64,000 bases of DNA from Spirodela intermedia. Taxonomy: Eukaryota; Streptophyta; Magnoliopsida; Alismatales; Araceae. Of this stretch, positions 62,593 to 64,000 are shown one piece after another. Location of the stretch: contig LR746266.1 in assembly GCA_902729315.2 (NCBI GenBank), positions 5,524,259-5,588,258 of the forward strand. Direction: 5' to 3'. Below the pieces are notes generated by a model. It made no database searches, had not been told where the DNA came from, and worked only from the letters and a program-made list of their open reading frames with translations. Every line of letters begins with the position of its first letter. Positions within the stretch are counted from its first letter, which is position 1. A program made the position numbers and the translations under genes.

Positions 62593-63084
62593 ATGGCGGC
62601 ATACCAGCTTTCCGTCGCAGTATTGGCTTGCGTGTTGGTGCTGGGGATCGTTGGCTCCGTCCAAGCCCAAAACACTCCACAGGACTACCTGGATGTCCAC
62701 AACACAGCCCGTGCGGCGGTCGGGGTCGGCAAAATGGTGTGGAATGCCACCGTGGCTGCCTACGCGCAGAATTATGCCAACCAAAGGAAGGGCGACTGCA
62801 AACTTGTGCATTCCAATGGACAATATGGGTAGAACCTCTTCTGGGAGAGCGGAAAAGAATGGACAGCTCGCGAGGCAGTCCAACTCTGGGTCGACGAGAA
62901 GCAGTTCTACAATAATACCACCAATACCTGCGCGACGGGGAAGGTATGCGGGCACTACACGCAGGTGGTTTGGCGCAATTCTGTGAACCTCGGCTGTGCT
63001 CGCGTTAAGTGCAACAGCGGGGCCATCTTTATCACATCCAACTATAGTCCCCGCGGCAACATCTTCGGCCAGCGGCCTTACTAA
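62593..63084 (+). pseudogene. PR1: PR-1 pseudogene, single nonsense change
   Basis: Twin of the gene at 30191, with identical length (492 bp including stop) and no indels. Codons 1-79 give the signal peptide ([18 protein letters not shown]) and the first part of the CAP domain. Codon 80, which encodes the conserved glutamate of the GEN motif, is TAG (62830-62832). The frame is then open to the natural TAA at 63082-63084. Other damage: SNGQYG in place of SGGPYG before the stop, the sixth cysteine (codon 149, family ITCNYS) changed to serine, and the TATA box changed. The HYTQVVW motif and the PRGN...RPY end remain legible. The lack of indels suggests recent loss. The truncated product (79 residues) would lack most of the CAP fold. 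Confidence 0.93.
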
Positions 63085-64000
63085 GAGTCCCTAATCTCCT
63101 TGTTATCATTGTCTCCAAGATGAAGTAAAATAAATGGTGCCTTTTGATTGAGATGAAAATAAGTGGTACCTTTTTATTCGGTCATTTTTTCTTGAAGCAG
63201 TTAATCAATATTCTCATTGAGATGTCTTTATGAATGAGTGAAGCATATTTAGCTGACTAACATATCTACCATGACAACGTTCGGAATTAAGAGGAAACGC
63301 ATACCGCCATAGATTTCTCCGAGAAAAATTAACATGAACTAAGATCCTTAACTATGTTTTCCCTTTTCGTTGAAATTCGGAGCAGCATGTGGGCGTGAGC
63401 TTGCTAGTTTATTCTATTTTTCACAACCGTCTCTACAGTTGAAATTAACATATTCGATTTTTTATGCTAATTAATTAATTCTGAATTACGTACAGTGCTG
63501 TTGTTTACTTGTGTCAATCAGTCGTTAGAGTCATTAAGAATTCCAGTAAATTATTCTGAAATTACTTCCTACCTTTAATATTATGGATATTCTTAAATTG
63601 GACTACCCTTGTCATCCATATTTGAAAGTTTGATAGTCAACTTGGTAAACTTTAAGCAAGATTGTTACAGAGTATGCTATTTTGGATCCCCTCTTTTTTT
63701 CATGGGGTCATGCTCAGAACTAGGTTCAAACTGATATCTCATAGAAAGTAGGAATCGGTTCGTTTGGATAAAATGACTAGCATAGGAACACAACAAAAAT
63801 ATAAACGTATGATTCAAAACAAATCTAATAGAAATACTTTAGCGACGAGGTGTTATTTTATGATTTGAAGGAGTTGGTACCTCTCGAAGAGGTAGATTGC
63901 CTTAACTCTATGGCAATTAGAGGAAAACTACATAAATGTCGAAAACATTTTCTGCCCCATCTTACAGCTCGATTATGACTTCATGAAAGAGCACACTTCA

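Larger units (their letters stand above)
52768..64000. repeat. Segmental duplicate, right block, copy 2
   Basis: Partner of 23822-33380. Copy-2-specific changes: an inverted section (54715-56410), relocation of a ~95-bp block (53655-53750 equals 25955-26050), a ~3-kb insertion (58309-61291), loss of the gypsy fragment and absence of element X. Ends with the window. Confidence 0.85.

Overview
The window looks like nuclear DNA from a seed plant, probably a flowering plant. It has intronless PR-1 (CAP-domain) genes with plant-type secretion signals, plant LTR retrotransposons with tRNA-iMet primer-binding sites, many (GA)n/(CT)n microsatellites, AT-rich intergenic DNA and long gene-free stretches. 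I cannot name the species. No operons, CRISPR arrays, rRNA genes or convincing tRNA genes were seen.

Genes. Three intact PR-1 genes are present: 11880-12377 (minus), 18768-19262 (minus) and 30191-30682 (plus). Two further PR-1 copies are dead. The one at 62593-63084 (plus) has a single in-frame stop at the conserved CAP glutamate and a lost cysteine. The one at about 38998-39240 (minus) is a heavily decayed relic. All intact copies encode about 163-165 residues with a signal peptide, a CAP domain with six cysteines, and a C-terminal CAPE1-type peptide. A small ORF at 10484-10612 begins like a conserved plant Cys-rich micro-protein (MCY...C..CGK.TW.GCG.H).

Layout. 1-3170: gene-free. 3173-9899: decayed Ty1/copia element, with LTR, primer-binding site and integrase/RT/RNase H relics, split by a nested ~1.85 kb element at 5727-7582. 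10-12.5 kb: micro-protein ORF and the first PR-1 gene. 12.5-18.5 kb: gene-free, with an isolated retroelement primer site at 14685. 18.5-33.4 kb: two divergent PR-1 genes, a gypsy integrase fragment, and a second copy of the nested element (30985-32688) in opposite orientation. 33550-36532: an element with inverted ~430 bp arms and a ~33 bp minisatellite. 38.7-64 kb: a second copy of the 18.5-33.4 kb locus, enlarged by a Ty3/gypsy element (44541-49836, with LTRs and a perfect 5-bp target-site duplication) and other insertions.

Main reading. The locus appears to be an old proximal duplication of a two-gene PR-1 unit (left gene minus, right gene plus). Copy 1 (about 18.5-33.4 kb) keeps both genes. 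In copy 2 (about 38.7-64 kb) both members are broken, and even the TATA box of the right-hand gene has changed. Collinear blocks, one internal inversion, one block-order change and several copy-specific insertions record the later history. Apart from the PR-1 proteins, which probably act in the apoplast in defence, most of the window is decayed repeat DNA. I did not find a convincing new multi-gene system.
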